Positions 10,589-20,998 are shown, counted from the first letter of the stretch. The stretch: 64,000 nucleotides of DNA from Holothuria scabra (GCA_037179385.1 CM074185.1:5513371-5577370); one strand, 5' to 3'. Notes: generated by a model from the letters alone, not told the origin. Numbers and translations: made by a program.

Positions 10589-12574
10589 GTAAGCAGTTTA
10601 TCAATTTAACTATTACGTAATCTTATATAGGTTTGGATGCGCGAAGACGCAAGCATGTTTGAAATATAACTTTCAAAATTTACTTTTCACTCTTAAGTTT
10701 TCGGTAAAGCTCATTTTCGCCTACGTATAAGTAGGGAAAATAATTCAGGAAGTCACCATCGCAAACTGTTAGTTTGAGCTTGCTCAAATATCAACAAGAC
10801 ACAATGACTCAACCGTATTTCTCATTTTGGGGTTAGTAGTAAATTTCAGTTGGGGGCATAAAAGATTGGCCATTTTCACATTTTCGTCTGGTTGAAACAA
10901 CAAACGGAGACATTTCGGGAATACTAGGACGTACCGTTAAGTCATAGTTCAATTGAGCTCATTAAACGTCGAAGAAACGTCGAAGAACCTCCAACATGAA
11001 ATATGGCCAAAGATCAGATTACTTCGTAAGGCAAAAATCAACGTACTGTAATGTTGCTTCTTACATTTTCCAAGGTAATACTTCATTAGATCCAAAGCAA
11101 ATACGCATTTCACAATAATCTGACCTGAAGACGTGACCTTCAGGACACTAATCAGGTTTGCACTACGAACTCAGTCAAAACATGTTACATAGATAGAGGT
11201 GAACATGACTGACATGTATAGTAGAAGAGCCCTAATTAAATATAGCTAAATTCCCTGATAGGTCTGAGTACGAAAGCATTCCGATCCCAGTGCAGGGCTA
11301 ATGAGATCTGACATGAAACAAAGTGTTACAGACTACTACAACTAGCAAGTAACATACAGACGCATAGTGTAACCAACAAAATAAGGCGGCTTGAATTCCT
11401 TCGTTACACTTTTAAACTGGAAAGAGAGACGGGCAGACGGACCGACAGACCAGACAAAGAGACAGGCAGAAGGGCATACGGACAGACGGAGAGGCGGGCG
11501 GACGAGTCGATGGGTGCACGGGTGCAGGGGTAGGGGGGGGGGACGGGCGGAAGGACGGCAAAATCGGAAAAGCTGGAAAATCTAGCTAAGATGAAGAACG
11601 AAGTTGAGTCCACCGGGATTGTAACCCCTGACCTCCCGCCTACAAATGCGGACGATCGAAGCACTAAGGTGCGAAAACAAGATGGTGTAGGCTCTCGTTC
11701 ATATGTAGATGAAACAACGCACAGTTCACCTTCTGACAAGGCACCTACTTTTTCTAACAGTACTCTTTCTCCAGACGCAATCCTGAATACAGTTCCTGCA
11801 ATTTACAATCCTCTGTTGCTAAAGATTGTTGAAAGGCGCAAAATACCGATTTTACTGGCCATCCCACCACCAGTACCCGAAAAATTCCGTTTCTTGAACT
11901 CATGCTGGACCCATGTTCATGTGAAAAGTGGGAGCAATTAGGACAAACCACTGCAACAATTGATGACCTTGCTCATACAATACAAATCTCTTACCACCTG
12001 TTGTTTACATTGACCCAACGTAAAGTCAGTTTTATATGATTATATGATATTTAAGAATTGTTTGAGAAACACTATAATCCAGTTTACACCGTCTTGTTAA
12101 CATGGAATATTTAGCCTATGTATTACACATAAAGCCAGGAGGATTACAATTGGATGGCCAGGAGACAACTTGCCATCCGGACCACCAAAAAACTGGAAGG
12201 GGGCAAAAAACACTGTACGCGTCAGCTCTATTGGTACAAGATCGGGAGAGCTCTTAAGCCCCCCCCCCCCCGCTCCCCGGGACAAGACTGGTAACCCCCT
12301 TGTTTCAAGCTAAAAGGTATTCATTGATTTAAATGAAGATTATTTTAGTTTTTTATGGTTGTAAAGGCATTTACAGATCATCAAAATTTGAAGATAGACG
12401 TTATGTACACCTGTACATTCTGGTTCAACAAAGCATTCTTCTGAACTCTCCAGGACCATCTGTTAATATAAAACTGAGCAGAGAAAACTATTTTCCGACA
12501 TGAGCCATAGGCCTACAGGATACATTGAATCCTACTTTCGATAAAATTATTTTCTTTTCCAAACTCGATACCAG
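10589..12574 (+). other. Intron 2 (2.0 kb)
   Basis: Non-coding. It contains a purine-rich GACAGACGG-type stretch (11400-11560), a tRNA-like remnant (11604-11672) and a C12 run near 12260. No further exon seen. Confidence 0.6.
11604..11672 (-). pseudogene. Degenerate tRNA-derived SINE fragment
   Basis: The minus strand carries a degraded anticodon arm with TGT and a B-box-like GGTTACAATCCCGG near CGGTGGACTC. Related to the tRNA-like heads at 19654 and 19990 by the CCCGGTGGA(C/G)TC end. Not a functional tRNA. Confidence 0.4.
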
Positions 12575-12763
12575 GTTGTCCACCACTGACAGAACCAATG
12601 AATGGCAGTATTAAAATAATCCCTACAGACAGAACTATTGGGGCAGAGGTTATTTACTCGTGTAGAAAGGGCTACGTAATATCCGGTCAACCAACCCGTG
12701 AATGCCAGGCAAACAAAACGTGGAGCGGGATGGAACCGACATGCACGGAGTCTTCTACTACAG
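12575..12763 (+). CDS. Exon 3: CCP/sushi module 1
   Basis: 63-codon phase 1-1 exon between an acceptor at 12573-12574 and donor GTATAC. It encodes a complete CCP fold: GCPPLTEPMNG, then VIYSCRKGYVISG, RECQANKTWSG and PTC, with the four conserved cysteines and the Trp-Ser-Gly before the last cysteine. It is closely similar to exon 5, so exons 2-3 and 4-5 are a duplicated pair. An N-glycosylation site (NGS) lies near the start and a second sequon (NKT) beside the Trp. Confidence 0.85.
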
Positions 12764-13198
12764 GTATACCCATGATATTGTTTAGGTTGTTTGAAAGTTG
12801 TTTGATTAACCATAATGCTCCAAAATGTTTATTCAAAAACGTGTTTAATCCTAAACACAAAACTAGGTGGAACAACTCAGTCCCACTACCTTGCACAAAG
12901 TCGTGGGTAATAATGCAAATCCAAAAGCACTATTTTCTTTCGCCCACGTTACACGGGTGTGGGAGGGGTACAGTACCTGTTGACGAGCACCCTGTATTGC
13001 CCAAACCTGTGTAGTTGCCAACCCACTTCCTAGCGTATCAAACCAAATCACCAATCGCAAATGCGCCTAACAGGAATTTTCAGGATATTTCCCAACTATC
13101 TGTAGAGGTTGATCTTATTCAAAGTATAATTTACTTGAACTGACTATTAAAGTAGTATTTGAAACCTTAACTGTATTAGATATATTATTTACCTTCAG

Positions 13199-13339
13199 TC
13201 AGGCAAGTTTGTCCTGTTCGTGATGAAGTTGAAGCGGGCAGGAATTGTGAAAGGGCCTGTCAACCAGACAACACCTGTAGGAAACAAAACAAAGAGTGTC
13301 TTTGTGATGGCCTATGTGGACTAACGTGTTTTAAAAAAA
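13199..13339 (+). CDS. Exon 4: second 8-cysteine WAP-like module
   Basis: 47-codon phase 1-1 exon between CTTCAG and GTATGT. It encodes VCPVRDEVEAGRNC, ACQPDNTCRKQNKEC and LCDGLCGLTC: the same eight-cysteine spacing as exon 2 with about two thirds identity. It has no internal Met codon. Conservation of all eight cysteines and of the RKQNKEC and CDG-CG words after duplication indicates selection on the fold. Confidence 0.75.
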
Positions 13340-13942
13340 GTATGTATACACACGTACTTTCATCTCATTTAGCCCGATACCATGTTCTTTTATTCTGCAT
13401 TCGTATTGAAATGGCATAAGTAATAAAATGTCGTCGTATTATGATATTATGATTTCTTAATTAGCTTCAATGTTACTTTGAAAGAAAGTTGGTACATTGT
13501 TCTTTTTTCCAAATACTACTCTGCACTGACTTTTTTTTTTACTGTACTTTTCACCCCTAATGAGCTGGACTTGATTGTTTTTCACGTTCTTAAAATTTTC
13601 AATAAATTCTATCATCCTTTTCAATAATATTAGATTTTTTCGTACATTTCCTATTATTATGATTTAGGTGACGTTAGTGGTAATGAAGAGTTCATTTTTG
13701 TTTATATTTTTATTTCCAATTTCGTTTTTTCTCGAAATGCACCTACCGTTTGAAAGAAATCATCGATACAACAGAGGTTCTAAGTCACGTTTGGTGCACA
13801 AACAAAATATTTGATGCTTTCAATTTTGAGGTTCTCGTATGATAACAGACCTGCAAGCAACGAGTCCGTATTTTATTTTAGATATATTTCTTTTACCTCG
13901 GAAAAAAAGAATTTCGAAATCTGTTTTTTCTTCGGTTACAAG
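13340..13942 (+). other. Intron 4
   Basis: 603 bp of AT-rich intron. No repeat or exon recognised. Confidence 0.6.
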
Positions 13943-14149
13943 GATGCCCACCCTTAACTCCCATACACAATGGGAACTTGGCCATCGAACCTGAGGTTAG
14001 GACTATTGGATCACAGGTCACTTACTCTTGTAACAGCGGTTTTGTATTATCCGGCCGCAGAAATCGTCAATGTCGAGCTAATAAGAGGTGGAGTGGGACA
14101 CAGCCGGCATGCATCCGGTCTAGCCCGTCTCCCCAGTCTTCTAACGATG
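13943..14149 (+). CDS. Exon 5: CCP module 2
   Basis: 69-codon phase 1-1 exon with donor GTGAGC. It encodes CPPLTPIHNGNLAI, VTYSCNSGFVLSG, RQCRANKRWSG and PAC, a complete four-cysteine CCP closely related to exon 3, followed by a short Ser/Pro linker (SSPSPQSSND) not found in the other CCP exons. Confidence 0.85.
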
Positions 14150-14762
14150 GTGAGCTTCTGCAAAATCAGTTATTTTTGATAAATTCGATACATGGTGAAT
14201 TGTAACCTTTGAGAAAAATTCTTTACTTCTGAAACGTATGTTTTGTAAACAAATACGTTCAGCATGATGGAATAATAGCATTTAAAAAGATCTGTCATGG
14301 TAACTACGGCTTTTCTCTAAAAAGTGCGGTTGCCATTCATAGTACGCGATCCCTGGTTTATTACTACAATTAGCTGCTTCAATGAGCTGCAGTTTTGATA
14401 ACAATTCCAGCGCAATAGAAGCCAAGCACCTTTGGGGTTCAAATTAAAACTTACAACAAATTCTAAAATAAGTTCTGTGACAAAATAGGAATAAAATTAC
14501 TTTTAGTGCATTGAAGCTAGGCAAGATCCTCTTTCAGTTCATTTTGAGATTTAATGCCATCAAACATCAACCTTCATAACCATTTTCAAATACTTCATTG
14601 GGCACATGATTGGTACTGACAACAGTTCCTGACGAAGTTGAGCATAGCTTTTTTTTCATATAAGGAAATACCAGTCCAGAGTTTATTGAGATGATATTTT
14701 AAACATTTTACCTGATATACCCTTACTCTCGAAGTCGCTTATATTATGATCTTTTCTGGTAG
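14150..14762 (+). other. Intron 5
   Basis: 613 bp of AT-rich intron. No repeat, RNA or exon recognised. Confidence 0.6.
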
Positions 14763-14954
14763 GTTTGTGCCCCCGTTTAGAACTAAATGGTGGAACTTTG
14801 GAATATCGTGACGGCAACAACAGAATCGTAGAACAGCCTCTCCATGGAAATACTAGAATAGCTATGTGCTCAGAAGGTTACGTTCTGAACGGAATCGCCC
14901 AGTCACTTTGTTCTTTTGGCGTATGGCAGGAAGAACTACCCAATTGTGAACGCG
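14763..14954 (+). CDS. Exon 6: CCP module 3
   Basis: 64-codon phase 1-1 exon (acceptor GGTAG, donor GTAATA). It encodes LCPRLELNGGTLEY, RIAMCSEGYVLNG, SLCSFGVWQEELPNC. Four CCP cysteines and the conserved Trp are present. The W-Q-x-E-L-P-x-C ending is shared with exon 7 (WQNELPSC), marking a local duplication. Confidence 0.8.
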
Positions 14955-16670
14955 GTAATACTACACTGTTAAAAATTTTTGTAAATTTACAGACTTTTTT
15001 TAACTTAAACTTTTTGTATTTTACTTTTAATAGAGATTTCCTGTATCTTTACAGACACTTTGTATTGCTACAATAAGAAAAGGTTGTTTAACATGTATTT
15101 TCTGTTTATTTGAAAAACCATTTCTGTCTGCTTCTTTAACCAAATTTAACTGCTTTGTAAAACTTTTTCTGTAAATTTACAGAAATTTTAACAGTGTTTT
15201 GTATTTTTCTGATTTCACATAAATATACTGTCATTTAACAAACATTCATTTTGTTTTTAAGCTGAAAAAGAAACAAAAATAAGCCCAAACAAACAAACAA
15301 ATAAGAAATAGCCAGAAAATTTTCAATATATAACATGCATCGTTCTGCGAAGTTTCAGTTAAAAAAGAAAACATTTTTGGCAAATTTATGACCCTATTTG
15401 AAAATTAACTAACATTTATTATACTGACAATTGGTATACTGATGTCAAATCATCGCCACAGGCGCTCATGCACTTGATCGAATTAAAAACGTTTCACAAA
15501 TTTACTTGAAAGAGTCTGTAAATTTACCACTTATTTTGTAGGCATTTTCCTAACAAAAGGATTGCTGTTGCTTTGAATAATATCCTTTTTGGCGTTTTTT
15601 AATCAGGAAGTGATAAACTTATTGTTTACCTTGTCTGGAAATGTTTGCAACCAATGTATTTGCATTCTTTGTCATATTTATTTTAAAAACAATTATTATA
15701 TTGTACCAAAAATGTGACTTTCCAATTACAAAGTTCCTAGAGATAGCAGTCTACTTGACAACAATACGACAACAAAGCATCCTCATTGTGTTTTGATTGA
15801 AAACAACTTCGTAACGACACATTACGTTGATAAGCAAATACCTGATCTACGTAATGGTGAAGTGTATGTTACGTAATAACATATGAAAGGGAAAAAAGCG
15901 ATATTATAATAAATATCAAAACGCCGAGAATGAAAACAGTAGGCTGTAAATTCACATAAAATTAAGGTAAAAAAAAAAAAACAGAACAATTCTGTAATTC
16001 GATTTTACAGTAGACATTTGTAAACTAATTTACATGCAAAAACTGTAAAGAAAAAACAAACACTTAATGTTTTTTCATGATTACAGTCTGGCTGTAAAAA
16101 AAACATTATTTGGTTGGAAAAAAATTTGCCATAAAAATTATGTAAATTTACAGAGAAATTTTTAACAGTGTACTTAAATGGTCGAACGGATTGTTCATTG
16201 CAAATAAATGAAGTTTTTCGTCGGCAACTCAAATGATCCTAAGAACCTTGCATAAAGGCCTTAATTTTCTTCAGTTTTTTGTGTTTTACTGTTTTATTTT
16301 TACCCGTTTTCAACTCCTTTGACTATTAAAAAATGTAAGTACCCACATGTATTACTTTCGTATTGACAGTAATAATTCCAAGAGACAACTTATTAAGAAC
16401 ACATGTTACTCAAAAGAGCAATTGATCTTTTAGATTGAAATACTGGTAAACTTGTGGTAGTAATTTGGTGGCCCCGAACAAAAGTTTCATTTCACAAGTA
16501 ATCTATTTTCATGACATTTGCTGAATGTATTGATCCACAACTCTTTTCAGATCCACATACAGAAATACTTCCTAGTTTGAATTTTATCCTAAATTTGAAA
16601 TATTTTACGTGAATTTGTCTCCTTTTTCTGTGGGGTAATAATTCCTCCTTATGTTTGTGCTTTATATTAG
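14955..16670 (+). other. Intron 6, mostly a Tc1/mariner-like insertion
   Basis: 1.7-kb intron, about 70% of which is the element at 14964-16170. The remaining 500 bp are unremarkable. Confidence 0.6.
14964..16170. mobile_element. Tc1/mariner-like non-autonomous element
   Basis: Terminal inverted repeats CACTGTTAAAAATTT (14964) and AAATTTTTAACAGTG (ending 16170), each followed inward by TGTAAATTTACAG. TA dinucleotides flank both ends (14962-14963, 16171-16172), as expected for this superfamily. At 1.2 kb with many TGTAAATTTAC-like words and no transposase frame, it is a MITE-type copy. It begins only eight bases after exon 6. Confidence 0.75.
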
Positions 16671-16862
16671 TTTCTTGCAAGACCTTGGACCTTGAAAATG
16701 GAGCTTTGGCGTATCTAAACGAAAATAACGAGAGAATTTTTGAACCTAAACATGGTGATATAAGAGTAGCCTACTGCAACGATGGTCGAATACTACGAGG
16801 AGCATCACAAACACAGTGCATTTCTGGTTCTTGGCAAAATGAGCTGCCTTCATGTGAAGTCG
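16671..16862 (+). CDS. Exon 7: CCP module 4
   Basis: 64-codon phase 1-1 exon (acceptor ATATTAG, donor GTAAAG). It encodes SCKTLDLENGALAY, VAYCNDGRILRG, TQCISGSWQNELPSC. Complete CCP and a sister of exon 6. Confidence 0.8.
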
Positions 16863-17389
16863 GTAAAGTTCCATCTATTGCTGGATATCTTAGTTAATAA
16901 TCTAAAGCTAGCTACATGACGTCTTATCTCTAGTTTAGCAGCTCCATAGGTTATTTTTGAAACCTTATAGTTGCAGACCTTAGATAGGAGAACAGTATTG
17001 TTGTCATCTTTAACATCACTGAAACTTTACTTCTTATAGCTAAACCGCATGAGCGCAATTGGACAGCTAATGTTTCGGTTCCGTTGTTTAAAGATCGTTA
17101 GAATATAAGCAAAGTATATAACGGTCTGCCTCTGACCTTCATCAGTGAATTACGACATGAACTCAGCGCTTAACCTGCTGGCGAAATTAACCCATGCTCA
17201 GCATTGAAATCAATTAAGCCCTCTTCTATATGGAAATATGATTTAGACTTAATGTGGTATAAAAACGCGACATTTTGGCCATTTGACGTCGACAATCCCG
17301 TTAACGTTTTACACAGTTTTATCTGGGATATAGAGACTATGTCCAATTCCCATTTACCAAAAACAGGCCTTTTTATGTTATTACTACGG

Positions 17390-17612
17390 ATAGCGCCCTC
17401 CTAGATTTACAAAGTAGATACAATTACTTCAAAGTTGTCAAATTTACGGACACCTACCTGTTAACACGAACGGATGGCTGGCCTTTGAAATAACGTTGTT
17501 TATATTTTTAGACGTTAGGGCGAAGACTTTTCCTTATGTATTTCATTGTTATTTTTCCGCCGTATGTGCGAGCAGATATAACAATTTCCCCTTGGAACTT
17601 GGGAACTAGCGT
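17390..17612. mobile_element. AT-flanked dispersed MITE, copy 2 (5' truncated)
   Basis: Matches 10080-10293 and 21130-21353, including GCGCCCTCCTAGATTTACAA and AACGGATGGCTGGCC. It lacks the left terminal half and is followed by (AT)n. Confidence 0.6.
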
Positions 17613-17614
17613 TA

Positions 17615-17645
<31 letters not shown>

Positions 17646-17687
17646 CTATATATATATATATATATATATATTTATGTATATATATAA
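17613..17687. repeat. (AT)n microsatellite
   Basis: AT repeat with AC and CT interruptions between a MITE and a hAT-like element. Confidence 0.9.
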
Positions 17688-17699
17688 AGCGTCCGCACT

Positions 17700-19645
17700 C
17701 CGTGGCGTAGCTAGGATTTTTTCCAGGGGGGCAAAGGTATGAAATTTCCCCAAAACTTTTCCTTTCATATGAAATATGCAAACTTACAAGTATAACAACA
17801 TTACCATGTCATTTTGTAATATTACCTGCATTTTATAACATAGAGCAATCGGAAATAACAAAGTATATTATTTTGGTAAACAATATCTGGTTTATTTGTA
17901 TGTACTAACGCAGTGGCGTGCGCAGGATTTTTCTGAAGGGGGGAGGGCATGCAGTATGGTCATGGGGAGGGGTGTCCGGAAATTTTTTGACGTTTTCAAG
18001 GAGCCTACATGCAAAATGGTGCAAGATTTTCGACTTTGACAGGAACGGTGTTTAAAGTTGAATCGTGGTGGTTCATGAGGATAAAACTGAAACTTTTGTG
18101 CCTTGACATGCATTCCTTTTTATGCCATTTTATGCTACCTTATGAAGAAAAACTTGCATTTAATTTGCACGCTTTTAGGAGTCAAAATAAAAGAGCATTG
18201 ATCGGACGGGTATTGGTAGTTTTTCTTGGCCACAAAATGTTATTTTGTCATAAAGATTATCTAAGCGGAGCGCCACCATTGGTTGGCGCGGAGCGTAGAG
18301 AAAATTTGGAAAAATTAGACCCTTTAAATGGCCGGAAATAGCATTTTCCATGCTTATACGGAGATTCTAGCCAGTCGCTTTCTTCTTTTGTCGTTTGCAA
18401 TAAAATGCTCACTTCAAAATATGTTCGCCAGCTGCAAAGTGATCAGAGAGTTAAGAGCTAATTTTACCGCAAATATATTATTTTGCCCAAAAGATCGAGC
18501 GAAGCGCCACCATTGGTTGGCGCGGAGCGTAAAGAAAATTTCGAAAAATCAGACCCCTCAGATGTTCAAAATAGCGTATTTATGCTTGTAAAGAAAATCT
18601 AAGCATGTAGTCTTTTGATAGATGCCACCAGTAGGAAACAGAGTCTACCTTTTCTAAGTAAAAATTGGAATTTGACAGAATTTGCCTAGGTCTATTTGTA
18701 GGATTCAAAAAAAAAGAATGTCATCAATCCTTCCCCTTTGAAAATTTTTGAAAAATTGGGTGTCCTTATAAGCAATCTGGTGCCACATATGCTATCTTTT
18801 GAAGTAAAATCTGTGTTGATAAAATTAGACTACGTATTTTTAAGAACAAAGAAAAATGGCATCTGTGAGGGGGGGGCATGGCCCAATGGTCCCCCCTTCG
18901 CACGCCACTAATTAAGGAGGCCTAATAGTGGCTCGATCACTGTGAGAAAAGCAGTCTGTTAAGTGCAGAAGGCTACAAGGTACTCATTGTCCATATATTG
19001 TTACACTCAAAGTGAGCAGAAAGCTATTTTCCCGAACTAGCTTGTAAGCCTCCAAGGATTAGGCTAAGTAACAAAATCTAAGTGTGCCAACGGATCCCGT
19101 AAATTCTAATTTCTAGATTAACTTTTAAGTTTATCGTTGGCCATGGATTGTTTCAGCCATCCATCGTTATGTACACAGAGTAAAATCGTACAGCTACTGC
19201 TGGCTCGTAGAAGAACATAACAACCTCGGGGTCTACGGTAGTTACTTGTCAGTTTTCAGATCCTTCTACTGAATTCCCAAAGAATCACCTGAATAACAGC
19301 TTCCTGTGCACTGAAATGCACTGATCATAACCCCCGTGCGTAAACAAGCACAAGAGAACATTCGATCTGCTACGCAGCGAGGACATTTCCGTGGAACGCG
19401 AATTGGGCCGGCTCATGCGACACTGACGAAATCTGAGTTAATTTGTTGCATGAAAATACGAATTATGTATGAAAAATGTCTCACAATTTCTTACTCTAAC
19501 AAAAATTTTGAGAAAATTTTGTGAAATTTTTGTAATAATAAGAAGATTCATCAAATTTCCCCATTTTCATAAAATTTCCCCAAAAAATTTTCCAGGGGGG
19601 GCAACTTGCCCCACCTGCCCCCCCCCCCCAGTAGCTACGCCACTG
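17700..19645. mobile_element. hAT-like non-autonomous element (outer)
   Basis: Left end CCGTGGCGTAGCTAGG, right end GTAGCTACGCCACTG, i.e. inverted CAGTGGCGTAGCTA termini. An exact 8-bp target duplication TCCGCACT flanks it (17692-17699 and 19646-19653). The target lies within a tRNA-derived SINE head. Subterminal G- and C-runs and the CAGTGGCGTAG terminus fit hAT elements; no transposase frame remains. It contains a second element at 17912-18910. Confidence 0.75.
17912..18910. mobile_element. Nested hAT-like element (inner)
   Basis: Left end CAGTGGCGTGCGCAGG, right end TTCGCACGCCACTA, giving inverted CAGTGGCGTGCG termini inside the outer element. The flanking octamers (TACTAACG and AATTAAGG) match at 5 of 8 positions, possibly a decayed target duplication. 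It carries two copies of GCGCCACCATTGGTTGGCGC, words that recur in partly similar form at 45660, 51890, 52200 and 57440. Confidence 0.5.
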
Positions 19646-19653
19646 TCCGCACT

Positions 19654-19696
19654 AGAAAGCGGGAGGTCCCGAGTTCGAATCCCGGTGGAGTCAACA
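19654..19696 (+). pseudogene. tRNA-derived SINE head, 3' half, split by hAT insertion
   Basis: AAGCGGGAGGTCCCGAGTTC continues to an intact B-box (GTTCGAATCC) and CGGTGGAGTC. The 5' half is separated by the hAT-like insertion at 17700-19645. The following CAACATCGTTTTTTCACCTC tail is shared with the copy at 19990. Confidence 0.55.
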
Positions 19697-19989
19697 TCGT
19701 TTTTTCACCTCAGCCATATTTCCCCCCTCACCAATTTGATTTATATATTCCACGCAGTTGTCGTCAGCGTTTATTTTCACTTCATCTCTGCTTTCACAGG
19801 TTCCTGTATCTCTTCGGAGATCCGCTGGCGAATAAACAATTGTGTTCAGCTGGATGGCATCGACTTTGATCTTTGGTTAGGGCTTGCGTCAAACGAGAAC
19901 TAGTGCTATTCCAAAAAATTAGGCGCCTGCTCAGGAGGTGAATTGCGAGTTGCTTCATCTGTTATTTGAGCAAAGGCCAAACCAACTTG

Positions 19990-20140
19990 GCTTCATGGCT
20001 CAGTGGTTAGAGCGTCCGCACTAGAAAGCGGGATGTCTCATGTCCGAATCCCGGTGGAGTCAGCATTGTTTTTTCACCTCAGCCAGATTTTCCAGCTTTA
20101 CCAATTTGATTTATATATATGTATATATATATATATATGT

Positions 20141-20199
<59 letters not shown>

Positions 20200-20207
20200 T
20201 GTAATAC
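19990..20207 (+). mobile_element. tRNA-derived SINE with (AT)n tail
   Basis: A tRNA-like head (19990-20063) has a 7-bp acceptor stem with wobble pairs (GGCTTCA/TGGAGTC), A-box TGGCTCAGTGG, an anticodon arm with TAGAAA in its loop, and a weakened B-box (GTCCGAATC). The body CACCTCAGCCAGATTTTCC and tail CAATTTGATTTATATAT run into (AT)n. The same tail appears at 20884-20920. Confidence 0.6.
20108..20206. repeat. (AT)n microsatellite (SINE tail)
   Basis: AT repeat interrupted by GTAT, continuous with the SINE body. Confidence 0.9.
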
Positions 20208-20238
20208 ATAAAATTGTAATGCACGAGTTACATGCTTA

Positions 20239-20292
20239 TTTGCTACACAGTGTTTCACGCACGTGCGGCTTGCACGGCGATCCTCAGGCAAA
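20239..20292 (-). ncRNA. Hammerhead ribozyme, minus strand
   Basis: Minus strand: stem I TTTGC (20288-20292) pairs perfectly with GCAAA (20239-20243); core CTGAGGA (20281-20287); an 8-bp stem II with one bulge and a U-U at its base; GAAAC (20252-20256); stem III ACA/TGT with a 3-base loop; predicted cleavage after TA. All conserved core bases are present (position 7 may be any base). It is opposite in orientation to the neighbouring PLE fragment at 20325, so it belongs to another, mostly lost element copy. Confidence 0.65.
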
Positions 20293-20324
20293 CTATTTTA
20301 CTACTTAAAAGTCCTTGAATGTCG

Positions 20325-20655
20325 TTTGACATACTTAGGTTTAGCAGCCACTACTTTCAAAGAAAGATACGCAGGAAACAAAACGACATTCAAGGACAAA
20401 GAAAAGAAGAATCATACTGAGCTCAGCAAACACATTTGGCAACTGAAAGACAACGGAATCCCTTACAAAATCACCTAGCGGATACTGCGGCATGCGCAGC
20501 CATATACACCTAGAACAAAACGTTGTAATCTTTGTCTCTGGGAGAAATACCACATCATAACTTCCAACAAATCCGCTATTCTTAACTCACGATTCGAGCT
20601 CATCTCCACCTGTAGGCACAAGAAGAAGTTTCTTCTCTCCGGCTATGGATAAGCC
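20325..20655 (+). mobile_element. Penelope-like element fragment, GIY-YIG endonuclease (family C)
   Basis: Translation from about 20325 to the stop at 20650-20652 gives TYLGLAATTFKERYAGNK, TELSKHIWQLKDNG, RCNLCLWEKYHIIT and STCRHKKKF. It is homologous to family B but clearly diverged. One in-frame stop interrupts it after PYKIT. The N-terminal zinc-knuckle half and all reverse transcriptase are missing. The complete hammerhead at 20732-20771 follows on the same strand, at the position expected for a PLE terminal repeat. Confidence 0.75.
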
Positions 20656-20731
20656 TAATCCCTGTATTGTAGACTGTGCTAATACCAATCAACAGGGATG
20701 ACAGTAGAACTGCCTCGTTTTATTCCTTTTT

Positions 20732-20771
20732 AGTTGCTGAAGAGCCTTCGGGCGAAACAGTCTGTACAACT
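20732..20771 (+). ncRNA. Complete minimal hammerhead ribozyme downstream of PLE family C
   Basis: Stem I AGTTG (20732-20736) pairs with CAACT (20767-20771); core CTGAAGA (20737-20743); stem II GCC-TTCG-GGC (20744-20753), a stable tetraloop hairpin; GAAAC; stem III ACA/TGT with loop GTC; cleavage predicted after TA at 20765-20766. Every invariant hammerhead core position is satisfied in 40 bases. Type I hammerheads with very short stem III are known in Penelope-like elements. The layout matches that class. Confidence 0.8.
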
Positions 20772-20802
20772 TAGCTAATTTTTTCCAACCTAACCTTAAT
20801 TG

Positions 20803-20906
20803 TATATATATATATATATATAAATACACATATATATACACATATATATAGATATATATATATATATATATATATACATATTAGATTTTCCAGTCTTACC
20901 AGTTTG

Positions 20907-20942
<36 letters not shown>

Positions 20943-20998
20943 TTATACACACATATACATATATATATATTTATATATATATATATATATATATTTTT
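20803..20998. repeat. (AT)n and (ACAT)n microsatellites around a SINE tail
   Basis: AT and ACATAT repeats at 20803-20880 and 20910-20998, separated by TTAGATTTTCCAGTCTTACC, a remnant of the SINE tail seen at 20085. Confidence 0.85.

Noticed and set aside
11391..11941. Open frames of 64 and 116 codons across a purine-rich segment
   Set aside because: Low-complexity composition and a tRNA-like SINE fragment lie within; no domain and no splice context.
17070..17160. Possible further hammerhead (minus strand, CTGATGA with a GGTC/GACC stem)
   Set aside because: GTTAT stands where GAAAC is required and no stem I partner was found; it may be a very old relic but cannot be supported.
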